Positions 1-8,309 of a DNA stretch of 64,000 nt are shown one piece after another. The position numbers and the translations under genes were made by a program. The stretch is taken from positions 25,950 to 89,949 of the forward strand of contig JAUVYV010000009.1 of the NCBI GenBank assembly GCA_030602885.1, read 5' to 3'. Position 1 is the stretch's first letter. The number at the start of each line of letters is the position of its first letter. The notes under the pieces are model-generated. The model was not told where the DNA came from, searched no databases, and saw nothing but the letters and a program-made list of their open reading frames with translations. Source of the stretch: Phycisphaerales bacterium (lineage in GTDB: Bacteria > Planctomycetota > Phycisphaerae > Sedimentisphaerales > Anaerobacaceae).

Positions 1-765
1 CTTCTGACGAGAATGGGCAGCGAGCACGCGGTGGAGCTGGCGGCGACGCTTATAACGGTACCTTTGCTGTTCGTTTTTTCTGAACTAATACCGAAGCACA
101 TCTTCTACTATCGCGCGGATGCATTGATGCCATACGTAGCCGGCGTTCTTCTCGTGTTCCACCGGCTGTTCAGCATTATCGGTGTTGTAGGTGTGCTTGC
201 GAAGCTGTCGCGTGTTTTTGCGCGTCTGTCGGGGTCGCGAGCCGCCGCACCGCCGTCGGGCTCTGCAGTGCGGCACCCGCATATCGAGGCAATCATCCGA
301 CACACACGAGAAGAGGGGATACTGAGCCCAACACAGATCGATATTCTGAATCGCCTGGCAGCGATTTCAAACATAAGTATTCGAGCGGTTATGACCGCGT
401 TGAACAAGGTATGGACAGTTGATATCAACTCCGGCAGAGAGGCGCTGTTAAATATGCTTGAGAGCTGTCCTTATACGCGTTTGCTTGTGCGTCAGGGCCT
501 GGGCGGAGAAATCATCGGTTTTGTAAACATATACGAGCCACTATGCTCGCCGGAGGCGTTTTCAGATTTGAGAGGTTTTCTAAAGCCGATAAGAAAGGTA
601 TCCGGTGACACGACGGTGTCCGAGGCAATCAGCATTATGCAAAGTGAAAGCTATAAGATAGTGCTTGTCACGAAATCGGGCCGATCAGGCGAACAAAAGC
701 CGGTCGGCGTTATAACAATGAAGGACCTTGCCGAAGAGCTGCTTGGCGAGCTAACGGAGTGGTAA
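1..765 (+). CDS. CNNM/CBS-domain membrane protein, 5' end missing
   Basis: The gene is cut by the window start: the first four codons upstream of the first ATG (position 13) are open and in frame, and the protein starts inside a DUF21/CNNM transmembrane domain. Visible are two hydrophobic segments with the family-typical phrase FVFSELIPKHIF between them, a basic linker around residues 75-95, then a CBS-pair region (about residues 95-250, including SIRAVMT and KPVGVITMKDLAEELLGEL). CNNM/CorC-type proteins are linked to divalent-cation (Mg/Co) transport or homeostasis. The protein stops right after the CBS pair, so the C-terminal CorC_HlyC domain found in many relatives is absent. Family confident; transported ion unknown. 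Confidence 0.8.
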   Translation, partial: LLTRMGSEHAVELAATLITVPLLFVFSELIPKHIFYYRADALMPYVAGVLLVFHRLFSIIGVVGVLAKLSRVFARLSGSRAAAPPSGSAVRHPHIEAIIRHTREEGILSPTQIDILNRLAAISNISIRAVMTALNKVWTVDINSGREALLNMLESCPYTRLLVRQGLGGEIIGFVNIYEPLCSPEAFSDLRGFLKPIRKVSGDTTVSEAISIMQSESYKIVLVTKSGRSGEQKPVGVITMKDLAEELLGELTEW

Positions 766-808
766 AATGTCCCTCGTAAGGAGAGCAGGAGTTGGCTTGG
801 GCTTACTG

Positions 809-2206
809 TTATTCACTGTCGATGACGGCCTTTGCGATATCGTTGACAGCGCCGCGAGTTTTTGCATTGGCATTACTTGTCAGGATTGAGAATATATAAT
901 CGCCTTTTGAGGTGCAGCAAACACCGGAGAACGACTTGACCGAGTCGATGTAGCCGGTCTTGCCGAGAACCTTCGCTTTGTATTTGCTCTCTTTGAAATA
1001 CCTTCGAACTGTCCCATCGACCCCCCCTACCGCCAGCGATTCCTTGTACAACTGCCAATCGCCGGTTCTATAAATGTCGAGCAGCACAGTAGTGATGGCA
1101 TTGGCGCTGAGCTTGTTTTGCCTGCTCAGACCGCTTCCATCGTCGATATAGAACTGGTCGTTGGGTATGCCAAGGCCGGAGAGATGTTTAGAGATGGTGT
1201 TGCGTCCGTGTTGCCAACTGCCCTGCTCGCCGGCATGTGCGGCAATGGTCTTTAGCAGTGCTTCTGCGGCGAGGCCGAGACTGTCCTTGTTGCATCTGCG
1301 CAGGACGTCCGATAATAGAGTTGTATATGTAACCAGAGGCGTAATTTTCTCGTCAGGTGTGACTTTTCTTTCTATGAATCGGCCCCGGACGGCGATACCC
1401 CGGGCAGCAAGGTGCTCGGCAAGGAGATATGCAAGAAAAGCGGGCGGTCGTTCGACGGTGACTCGAACGGGCCGGCACTTTTTGTGGCATTTACCCATTA
1501 CCGTTATGGTATTGGTTCCTGCGGGGCGGGCGCACCAGAGGGTATCCGGGCCTTTTGAGGCGGGCTTTGCATTATTAATGAGCCGAACATAAGCGGTTTG
1601 GGGATCGAGGGTAATATTGACTTTTCCGGCGATGGTTTCGGCGATGACCTCAATGCAGTTCGCGTTGTAGTTGAGGCCGCTGACCTGGCAGGCATACCAG
1701 CGGTTCAGCTCCTTTTTCGACCAACCAGGGTGGGTGCGCTCGTCGTCGAAAATCGTGCTGTCGATGACAATATCATTGATGGCAGTTACGCGCCTATCCC
1801 TGAGCTTGTCGGTAATGTCGTTCAGGAGCCAGCCGGGCTCGCGGCCCTTGTTCCGGTCGGTGACGTTGTCGCCGAGGAGCGGGTCGCCGCTGCCGATAAC
1901 GACGAGTGTGTCGTCGATGAGACCGACGGTGGTTTGGTATTTGAAGTCGGCACCGAGGAGCCGCAGCGCTGCGGCGGTAACAACGATTTTCATGTTCGAG
2001 GCGGGTATCATTGCTGCAGTGGCGTTACGGCTATGGACCGCCCTGCCGGTTTCAGCTTCCACTATTGAGACGCCGAACCGGACTTTCTTTTGCGACGGCC
2101 GGCTGATGATGGCGTCAACGCGTTTTGCCAGGTCAGGCGGTGCTGCACGAACCAGCGTCGCCGCGAGCAGCAACGAGAATATGAATCCTTTCATCACAAG
2201 TCTCAT
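809..2206 (-). CDS. dacB: D-alanyl-D-alanine carboxypeptidase/endopeptidase, PBP4 type
   Basis: Periplasmic penicillin-binding protein of the PBP4 (peptidase S13) family, 465 aa. It trims or cleaves peptidoglycan cross-links. A signal peptide is visible (MKGFIFSLLLAATLVRAA). The three active-site motifs are present: SxxK as PASNMK near residue 85, the SGLSRQN box (DDGSGLSRQNKLS), and KTG as VLGKTGYID near the C terminus. The large insertion between SxxK and the second motif is normal for class C low-molecular-weight PBPs. Two start codons are close together (2206 and 2194) and neither has a convincing ribosome-binding site, so the N terminus is uncertain by four residues. It faces the upstream CBS gene tail to tail. 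Confidence 0.88.
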   Translation of the reverse strand: MRLVMKGFIFSLLLAATLVRAAPPDLAKRVDAIISRPSQKKVRFGVSIVEAETGRAVHSRNATAAMIPASNMKIVVTAAALRLLGADFKYQTTVGLIDDTLVVIGSGDPLLGDNVTDRNKGREPGWLLNDITDKLRDRRVTAINDIVIDSTIFDDERTHPGWSKKELNRWYACQVSGLNYNANCIEVIAETIAGKVNITLDPQTAYVRLINNAKPASKGPDTLWCARPAGTNTITVMGKCHKKCRPVRVTVERPPAFLAYLLAEHLAARGIAVRGRFIERKVTPDEKITPLVTYTTLLSDVLRRCNKDSLGLAAEALLKTIAAHAGEQGSWQHGRNTISKHLSGLGIPNDQFYIDDGSGLSRQNKLSANAITTVLLDIYRTGDWQLYKESLAVGGVDGTVRRYFKESKYKAKVLGKTGYIDSVKSFSGVCCTSKGDYIFSILTSNANAKTRGAVNDIAKAVIDSE

Positions 2207-2376
2207 AGCGATTTGCTTTTACCACATAGCCGGGTGAAATTCAAGGGCAATAACAGACGGTGGTGAAGGACTTTGAAGACAGCAGGTGCTTTGAAGCAGC
2301 CATTTTGCTTGCATAACGGAGGGTGACAGTGGATAATGGCCGGGGCTTTTCGATGTTGGCAGTTAGGGGTGCTGGT

Positions 2377-3558
2377 ATGCGTATAGGATATTTCGACTGT
2401 TTTGCGGGGGCTGCGGGGGATATGATTGCGGCGGCGATGGTGGATGCGGGTCTGGATTTGGAGTTTTTGAAGGGCCGGCTCGCCACGCTCAAATTAGATA
2501 AGGTTAAGGTTGAGGTTGAAGAAGTTCGCCGGGGGGGGCTGCGTGCCAGGCGGTTTGTTCCGAGCGGCGTCGGGGGACATGAGCATCATCACCGGAATAT
2601 CGATGATATAAAGGCAATTATCAGAGCCGGCGAGATAGGCGACAAAGCCAGGGAGACGGCGATTGGGATATTTGACCGGCTGGCGGATGCGGAGGCGGCT
2701 GTTCACGGTACCGATAGGGAGCAGGTTCACTTTCACGAGGTCGGTGCGGTGGATTCGATTGTGGATATTGTATCGGCGGCGATTGGTTTTGATGCACTCG
2801 GGATTGAAAAGGTGTATTGCTCGACGCTTCGGCTGGGGGGCGGGACGGTGAAGGCCGCTCACGGCGTGCTGCCGGTTCCGGCTCCTGCGACGGCGGAATT
2901 GGTCAGGGGCGTGCCCTGTGCCGGCGGGCCGATAGATACCGAGCTGCTGACGCCTACGGGGGCGGCGATTTTGACGACGGTGGCCGACGGGTTCGGCCCG
3001 GTGCCTGAGATGAAGATTGAGTCAATCGGATACGGAGCGGGGACGCTTGAGGCGAAGGATTTTCCGAATGTGCTTCGGCTGATTATCGGCCTGGCCGAGG
3101 AGGAGACGGAGGCAAATACCGATACTGTATATCTGCTTGAGACGAATATCGACGATGTGAGCGGCGAGTTAGTCGGAGCGACAGCGGATAAGCTGTTTGA
3201 AGACGGTGCGCTGGATGTTTTTACTACGGCGATAACAATGAAACAGAACCGCCCTGCCGTCAAGCTGAGCGTCATATGTGAGACGGGCAATGCTCAAAAG
3301 CTGGAGCGGATTATTTTCGAGGGGGGGCTTACTTTCGGCATCAGAAGGCAGACTTTGGAGAGGAGCAAGTTATCCAGAGAGTTTGTGACGGTGACAACGG
3401 AGTTCGGCGATATCAGGGTGAAGATTGGCCGGCTTGGGGAAGAAATAGTTAACATCAAGCCGGAGTTTGGGGATTGCCGGCGTGCAGCGAAAGAACACGA
3501 CGTGGCTGTGAAGACGGTTACGGAGACGGCCATGAAGGCATACGATAGCGAAAGATGA
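2377..3558 (+). CDS. larC: Nickel insertion protein LarC (DUF111)
   Basis: LarC is the CTP-dependent cyclometallase that inserts nickel into the nickel-pincer nucleotide cofactor of lactate racemase and relatives. The protein begins MRIGYFDCFAGAAGDM, the conserved LarC N terminus, has the His-rich GGHEHHHRNI stretch, and contains LPVPAPATAELVRG and LLTPTGAAIL, all typical of DUF111. An earlier in-frame ATG exists at 2323, but the start at 2377 matches the family N terminus and has AGGGG about nine bases upstream. The reading frame is continuous, so no programmed frameshift is needed as in some lactobacilli. No larA, larB or larE is visible nearby, so the client enzyme is unknown. About 393 aa. 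Confidence 0.9.
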   Translation: MRIGYFDCFAGAAGDMIAAAMVDAGLDLEFLKGRLATLKLDKVKVEVEEVRRGGLRARRFVPSGVGGHEHHHRNIDDIKAIIRAGEIGDKARETAIGIFDRLADAEAAVHGTDREQVHFHEVGAVDSIVDIVSAAIGFDALGIEKVYCSTLRLGGGTVKAAHGVLPVPAPATAELVRGVPCAGGPIDTELLTPTGAAILTTVADGFGPVPEMKIESIGYGAGTLEAKDFPNVLRLIIGLAEEETEANTDTVYLLETNIDDVSGELVGATADKLFEDGALDVFTTAITMKQNRPAVKLSVICETGNAQKLERIIFEGGLTFGIRRQTLERSKLSREFVTVTTEFGDIRVKIGRLGEEIVNIKPEFGDCRRAAKEHDVAVKTVTETAMKAYDSER

Positions 3559-3687
3559 CCAAAGGTCAGCTTTCGCGTGGCTCGTCTCTCGTGACTCGTG
3601 GCTCGTTTTGTTGAAGCCGACTTCGTCGGCAATGATTAAAATACCGCGTGTGCAAGCAAGTTGCACACCCTACATAATCGAAATCGG
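3559..3687. repeat. Convergent intergenic spacer with short repeats and two hairpins
   Basis: Between the 3' ends of larC and ruvX lie degenerate CTCGTGACTCGTGGCTCGT-like heptamer repeats (about 3577-3606), a hairpin GCCGAC-TTC-GTCGGC (about 3615-3629), and a second hairpin GTGTGCAA-GCAAG-TTGCACAC (about 3649-3669). The position between convergent genes would suit a bidirectional terminator, but neither hairpin is followed by a clear T-run. The heptamer family recurs inside aroDE and between the tRNA genes. Confidence 0.6.
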
Positions 3688-4101
3688 TTAGTTCTCGGAG
3701 TGCTTTGCTTCGAGGAAGGCGTTTAGGATTTCGGCGGCGGCGATGGCGTCTCGGAGTTTTTTCTTTTTGCTGAAGGGTAATTGTGCGGCGGTGAGCTTTT
3801 CGTCGGCGGCGAAGGAGCTGAGCCGTTCATCCTGGAAGTGGACAGGGATGTTCAGGGCGGCCTTGAGTTTTTGACCAAAGTCAAGGACGAGTTTTGCCTG
3901 GGGCCCCTGCGAGTTATCCATATTCAGAGGCAGACCGACGACAATGGCCCCAACATTTTCCTCGCGGATGACTTCTGCAATCTTTTCAACGAGCTTGCTG
4001 TGGCCACTTATTACAGTCAGCGGGGAGGCGACGGTCTCATTTTGGTCGCAGATCGCCAGTCCTGTTCTTTTATTGCCGTAATCTATCGCGAGGTATCGCA
4101 T
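3688..4101 (-). CDS. ruvX: Putative pre-16S rRNA nuclease / Holliday-junction-resolvase-like RuvX (YqgF)
   Basis: YqgF/RuvX family protein with an RNase H-like fold, 137 aa, the usual length. The family acts in 16S rRNA 5'-end maturation and has been proposed as a Holliday-junction resolvase. Visible motifs are the N-terminal MRYLAIDYGNKRTGLAI (catalytic Asp in the first strand), VGLPLNMD, the DERLSS motif and a C-terminal RDAIAAAEILNAFLE helix. It follows manC by 21 bp on the same strand and is probably the last gene of the pgi-manC-ruvX transcription unit. Confidence 0.9.
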   Translation of the reverse strand: MRYLAIDYGNKRTGLAICDQNETVASPLTVISGHSKLVEKIAEVIREENVGAIVVGLPLNMDNSQGPQAKLVLDFGQKLKAALNIPVHFQDERLSSFAADEKLTAAQLPFSKKKKLRDAIAAAEILNAFLEAKHSEN

Positions 4102-4122
4102 TTGTCAGTATGGTATTGTCGG

Positions 4123-5211
4123 TTACAAGAAGTCCTCTCGTCCGTGCTGCTCAATGAGCTTGAGCAGCTCCTTTAGTCGGTGGGCCTGGTCGATGGGACA
4201 AACGAATGTTGCGTCGGGGCTGTGGGCGACGACCATATTCGTCAGGCCGATGCCTGCGATAAGATGGTCGGCGTCTTCGGTGATGAGGATGCTGTCTTCG
4301 CAATCGAGCAATTCGCTTTGGCCTGCGACGACGATGTTGTTATTTTCGTCGGATTTAATGATGTCGGCCAGCGCCGCAAATGAGCCGAGGTCAAGCCATC
4401 GGCAGTCGAGCCGTATTGCGTGTACGTTCTTTGCCTTTTCCATGACGGCGAAATCTATGCTGATTTTCGGAAGTTTTGGAAACGATTCTTCGAGTGCTTT
4501 TTGCTGGTTTGGCCCGTCCCAGGCATATCTTATTTTTTTGAGCGGTCCGGTAGCATCAGGGAGGAAATTGTTGAGGTTTTCAAGAATCGTCCTGGCTTTC
4601 CAGACGAACATTCCGGAGTTCCAGAAGTATTTGCCGCTGTCGAGATAATTCTTAGCAGTTTCGGCGTCGGGTTTTTCCCTGAATGCTTCGACGGTATAGA
4701 CTTCATTTTCGCAGTCCGGGCATTTTTGGGGGCGGATGCACTTTATGTACCCGAGCTGTGTACTTGCAAAGCCGGGTTTTATTCCAAAGGTAATCATGCA
4801 CTCGGGATTGTGATTTACGAAGGCAAGGGCGTCTTTGATGGCCTGCCGGAGGACATGGGCGGGCTCTATTATCTGGTCTGCGGTGACGACGGCGATTGTC
4901 GCGTCGGGGTCGGACTTTGTGAGGATGGTGGCGGCGAGGCCTACGGCCCCGGCGGTGTCACGGACGGCGGGCTCTGCGATGACGTTGTTAAAGGGCAGGC
5001 CGGTGATATTCTCTCTGACGATGTCGGCATAGCCGGCGTTCGTGAGGACGAGGATGTTTCTTGCGTCGAAAATCGGGCTCAACCGCTCGAAGCAGAGTCG
5101 CAGGAGGGTCTGGCCGTGGAATAGTTTCAATACCTGTTTGGGGCGGTTTTTTCTGCTAAGCGGCCAGAGCCGTTTGCCTGTCCCCCCCGCCATTATCATT
5201 GCATAATCCAT
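4123..5211 (-). CDS. manC: Mannose-1-phosphate guanylyltransferase
   Basis: Makes GDP-mannose from mannose-1-phosphate and GTP, feeding exopolysaccharide or glycan synthesis. The N terminus MDYAMIMAGGTGKRLWPLS contains the nucleotidyltransferase signature GGxGxRLWPLS followed by RPKQ. The GFASTQLGYIK and FREKPD motifs and the FWNSGMFVWKA active-site region are also present. At 362 aa it is the short form without a C-terminal phosphomannose-isomerase (cupin) domain. It lies 14 bp after pgi and 21 bp before ruvX, so it is almost certainly cotranscribed with them; pgi supplies the fructose-6-phosphate from which mannose-6-phosphate is derived. Confidence 0.92.
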   Translation of the reverse strand: MDYAMIMAGGTGKRLWPLSRKNRPKQVLKLFHGQTLLRLCFERLSPIFDARNILVLTNAGYADIVRENITGLPFNNVIAEPAVRDTAGAVGLAATILTKSDPDATIAVVTADQIIEPAHVLRQAIKDALAFVNHNPECMITFGIKPGFASTQLGYIKCIRPQKCPDCENEVYTVEAFREKPDAETAKNYLDSGKYFWNSGMFVWKARTILENLNNFLPDATGPLKKIRYAWDGPNQQKALEESFPKLPKISIDFAVMEKAKNVHAIRLDCRWLDLGSFAALADIIKSDENNNIVVAGQSELLDCEDSILITEDADHLIAGIGLTNMVVAHSPDATFVCPIDQAHRLKELLKLIEQHGREDFL

Positions 5212-5225
5212 AGCGTAATCCCCGT

Positions 5226-6677
5226 TTACACGATAAAGTGCCGGTCGGTTTTGGTTTTTTCCCGGATTTTCTGAGCAAACTGTTCGTATGTCATGCCCTT
5301 TTTGTAAGGGCCGGTTTTTCCCATCAATGCAAAGGTGGCTTCCTTGCCAAGCTCGACTGCGGGCTGGTTATACGTGTCGATGTTGAACAGTGCGCCGGCG
5401 AATGACGTGGTGACTTCGAAGAGGAAGATGAACTGCCCGACCGTATAGGCGTTGACCTCCGGGAATATGACGCTGAGGCATGGTCGCTGGTCTTTAAGGA
5501 GGGCATATTCGGTGGCCTTTTTTTCTTTGTTCAGCAGCTCACCCAGCTCTTTACCTGACAGGTAGTCGAGCTCGGGTGCGCTATCAGGATGGGGGCCGAT
5601 GTCGATTTTCCTGTTGAAGTTTTCAACATCGAGGAAGGTGAAGACCTTGTCGTTCGGGCCTTCGCGGTAAAGCTGGACCTGGCTGTGCTGGTCGGTGGCG
5701 CCGAGGGCCTTTACCGGTGTTGGGCCGACGTGGACTTTGCCGCCTTCGAGTGAGTCTGCCTTTCCGAGACTCTCGGCCCAGAGCTGTCGATACCAGTCGG
5801 CGAAGTCCTTGAGTGCATAGCTGTAAGGCATCATAACAGAGATGGGTTTGCCGCTGTTGTAGTAGTGGTATTGAATAGCGGCGTTAACGGCGGCAGGGTT
5901 CTGTTTGAAATCGAGGCCGCTTGTCCTGGCGTGCATATCCCGAGCGCCTGCGAGCAGTGCGTCGATATCAATGCCGCACATAGCTGCGCTGAAAAGACCG
6001 ACAGCAGACAGGACGCTGAATCGTCCACCGATATCGTCGGGAACTTCGAGGCATTTTATACCGGCATTGGTCGCGATTTTACGAAGCGTTCCTTTTTGCG
6101 GGTCGGTGGTTGCAACGATATGTTTTTTGAGGGCGTCCGGCCCCAGCTTGTCGAGGAGCAATTTCCTTATGGTCAAAAACTGAGCGGCGGTTTCGGGGGT
6201 TTTTCCTGATTTGCTTATGACGTTAAAGACCGTTTTGTCGAGCCGGTTGTCAATCCAGTCGAGGAATGAGCCGAGCTGCATCGGATCAACGTTATCGAAG
6301 ACAAACAGGCGGGGACCTTTTCTCTGCGCAGGGTCGAGGTTGTACATATAGGGATTGAGAGCGGTCTGGACCGCGATGTTGCCGAGTGCGGAGCCGCCTA
6401 TGCCGAGAATGACGAGGTTTTCACAGTGTTCTTTGAACTCAACGATAAGCTCCATAACGCTTTCGGCTATGGTTTTGTCGGCGTGCAACAGGCCGAATTT
6501 TGTCTTCGTCTTGTCTGGCCAAATTTGGGCGCCCTGTATTTCTTGGTTGATTTTGGGAATCATGGGGGTGACTATTTCGGCAAGCTCGTCGAACTGCTTT
6601 TGTGAGATTCCATGTTCGGGCCCGATTGCCTCGGCCATTACGTTCTTGTAGTAGAGTTGGATTTGATTCTGGGGCAC
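5226..6677 (-). CDS. pgi: Glucose-6-phosphate isomerase
   Basis: Interconverts glucose-6-phosphate and fructose-6-phosphate in the cytoplasm. At 483 aa it has the SIS-domain architecture with ILGIGGSALGNIAVQ, the substrate-binding NVISKSGKTPETAAQF loop, DDIGGRFSVLSAVGLF, and the conserved DQHSQVQLYREGPND containing a catalytic His. The start is GTG at 6677, with AAGGAG seven bases upstream. It heads the pgi-manC-ruvX operon; a good sigma-70 type promoter precedes it. Confidence 0.95.
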   Translation of the reverse strand: MPQNQIQLYYKNVMAEAIGPEHGISQKQFDELAEIVTPMIPKINQEIQGAQIWPDKTKTKFGLLHADKTIAESVMELIVEFKEHCENLVILGIGGSALGNIAVQTALNPYMYNLDPAQRKGPRLFVFDNVDPMQLGSFLDWIDNRLDKTVFNVISKSGKTPETAAQFLTIRKLLLDKLGPDALKKHIVATTDPQKGTLRKIATNAGIKCLEVPDDIGGRFSVLSAVGLFSAAMCGIDIDALLAGARDMHARTSGLDFKQNPAAVNAAIQYHYYNSGKPISVMMPYSYALKDFADWYRQLWAESLGKADSLEGGKVHVGPTPVKALGATDQHSQVQLYREGPNDKVFTFLDVENFNRKIDIGPHPDSAPELDYLSGKELGELLNKEKKATEYALLKDQRPCLSVIFPEVNAYTVGQFIFLFEVTTSFAGALFNIDTYNQPAVELGKEATFALMGKTGPYKKGMTYEQFAQKIREKTKTDRHFIV

Positions 6678-6740
6678 AGTGAAGCTCCTTTCAAGATCAT
6701 TAGTATTGCGAACGAGAAACGGTTCTACCGCAAACCGTAA

Positions 6741-6768
6741 TTTATAACGATTCGGCGAACGTTTTCAA
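6741..6768 (-). promoter_or_regulatory. Sigma-70-like promoter for pgi-manC-ruvX
   Basis: On the minus strand TTGAAA (6768-6763), 16 bp, then TATAAA (6746-6741), about 65 bp upstream of the pgi GTG. Seen by eye; not experimentally supported. Confidence 0.5.
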
Positions 6769-6800
6769 TGACAGATTTAGAAATCCTGTTCGGTTGGCGA

Positions 6801-8309
6801 TTATTTAAGCAGCGTTTGCAATCGCCCGGCGAGGGCTTTAATCAACCTGGAATCCCTGTGTTCTTTTGTGATATTGACGTTGCCGTGAGGGTCGTTCTGG
6901 AGGTCATATAATTCGACGCCGGCGATACTATCGTCTTTGAGCCGGCGCCATTGGGCGTAGCGGTAGCGTTCGGTGCGTATTGAATAGCACATCATAGCTG
7001 CCTGCGGACCGCCCTTGTACTGGCTTAGGGCGATGTCGGTCCATTGATGTTTTGGATCGGCGAGAAGTTTCTTTAGTGACTTTCCCTGGCAGTGACTGGG
7101 AACAAAGAGACCTGCCATATCGGCGAGTGTCGGATACATGTCGAGGAATTCGACGATTGCGGGGCAGGAATCTTTTTCGATGCCGGGGCCGGCGAAGATA
7201 AGCGGCAGGCGGTTTGTAAACTCCCAGTTGACGTGTTTTGCCCAGATGCCGTTTTCGCCGAGGTGAAAGCCGTTGTCGCCCCAGAGGCAGATGAGGGTAT
7301 TGTCCGCCAGGCCGAGTTCATCGAGCGTTTCGAGCAGCCGGCCTATCTGGGCATCGATGTATGAGACACAGGCGTAGTAGCCGTGGGTGAGCTGGCGTTT
7401 CTTTTTTTCGCTGAGGGGCCCTTCTTCGGGGATGTCGCCGTAGGCGCGTAACTCGAAAAAATCGGTTGCCATGAATTTTTTGATGTTTTTTGGTAAGAAC
7501 TGGTTGTCGGGGAGCTTGAGTTTTTCGGGGTCGTACATATCCCAGTACTTCTTCGGAGCGGCAAGAGGCAGGTGCGGTTTTATAAAGCCGGCGCCGACGA
7601 AGAAAGGGCGGTCTTTATTGTCTTTTATGAACCGGATGGTTTCATTAGTTATCCAGCCGTCGGGGTAGGCGTTGTCGGGCACGTCGGTCATTTCGATTGA
7701 TGGTGGTGCGGGGATGGTCTTATCGGCCCTGGTCTGTCGGGTGGCGGCACCTTTGTTTTGCTTTGCAGATGCTTCTTTCAAGTCCTTGTTTTTTTTCAGG
7801 GCATAAGCATTGGAGTGCCAGGTGTAGCCGTCGGGGGTTGGAAATAAAGGTTTCTCGTCCCAGGATTTGGGAAAGTCCATTGGGTTGTTGAAGATTTTTC
7901 CGAATCGGGCGGTGCGGTAGCCGTTGTCTTTGAAGTGTTGACTCATAACCAGACAGTGAGGCACTTTTGAGTCGGCGTTCTCGAACCAATATACCTTCGA
8001 TGTATCCGGGCGCAGACCTGTCATAACGCTTGCGCGTGACGGTCCGCAAACGGGGAATTGACAGTAGGCCCTTTCGAAAAGCATACCTCGGGCGGCGAGG
8101 CGGTCAATGTTCGGCGTAATTGCCTGTTTGTCGCCGTAGCAGCCGAGGGCACAGCGCAGGTCGTCGACGGGAATAAAGAGAATGTTCGGTTTTCTGCCGG
8201 ATTGTGCCGCAAAAGTACCGGCGAAAGGCAGCACCGTCAGGGCCAACCCCCCTGCCGCTTTCTGCAGGAATTGCCTTCTGTCGATTCGATTTGTGCTATT
8301 GTTTTTCAT
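6801..8309 (-). CDS. Tat-exported sulfatase, iduronate-2-sulfatase-like
   Basis: Secreted type I sulfatase removing sulfate esters, probably from polysaccharides. The N terminus has a twin-arginine signal (DRRQFLQKAAGGLALTV). The formylglycine motif is CGPSR in PVCGPSRASVMTG, and metal-ligand regions are visible in FIPVDDLRCALGCYG and CLWGDNGFHLGENG. The phrase GFIKPHLPLAAPKKYWDMY is typical of the iduronate-2-sulfatase-like group. I chose the ATG at 8309, not 8330, because AGGAG lies about nine bases upstream. It overlaps the preceding sulfatase gene by 14 bp, indicating translational coupling. The substrate is unknown. About 502 aa. Confidence 0.9.
   Translation of the reverse strand: MKNNSTNRIDRRQFLQKAAGGLALTVLPFAGTFAAQSGRKPNILFIPVDDLRCALGCYGDKQAITPNIDRLAARGMLFERAYCQFPVCGPSRASVMTGLRPDTSKVYWFENADSKVPHCLVMSQHFKDNGYRTARFGKIFNNPMDFPKSWDEKPLFPTPDGYTWHSNAYALKKNKDLKEASAKQNKGAATRQTRADKTIPAPPSIEMTDVPDNAYPDGWITNETIRFIKDNKDRPFFVGAGFIKPHLPLAAPKKYWDMYDPEKLKLPDNQFLPKNIKKFMATDFFELRAYGDIPEEGPLSEKKKRQLTHGYYACVSYIDAQIGRLLETLDELGLADNTLICLWGDNGFHLGENGIWAKHVNWEFTNRLPLIFAGPGIEKDSCPAIVEFLDMYPTLADMAGLFVPSHCQGKSLKKLLADPKHQWTDIALSQYKGGPQAAMMCYSIRTERYRYAQWRRLKDDSIAGVELYDLQNDPHGNVNITKEHRDSRLIKALAGRLQTLLK

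Noticed and set aside
13..765. Start at position 13 considered the true start of the CBS gene
   Set aside because: The frame is open upstream to the window edge and the protein begins inside the CNNM membrane domain.
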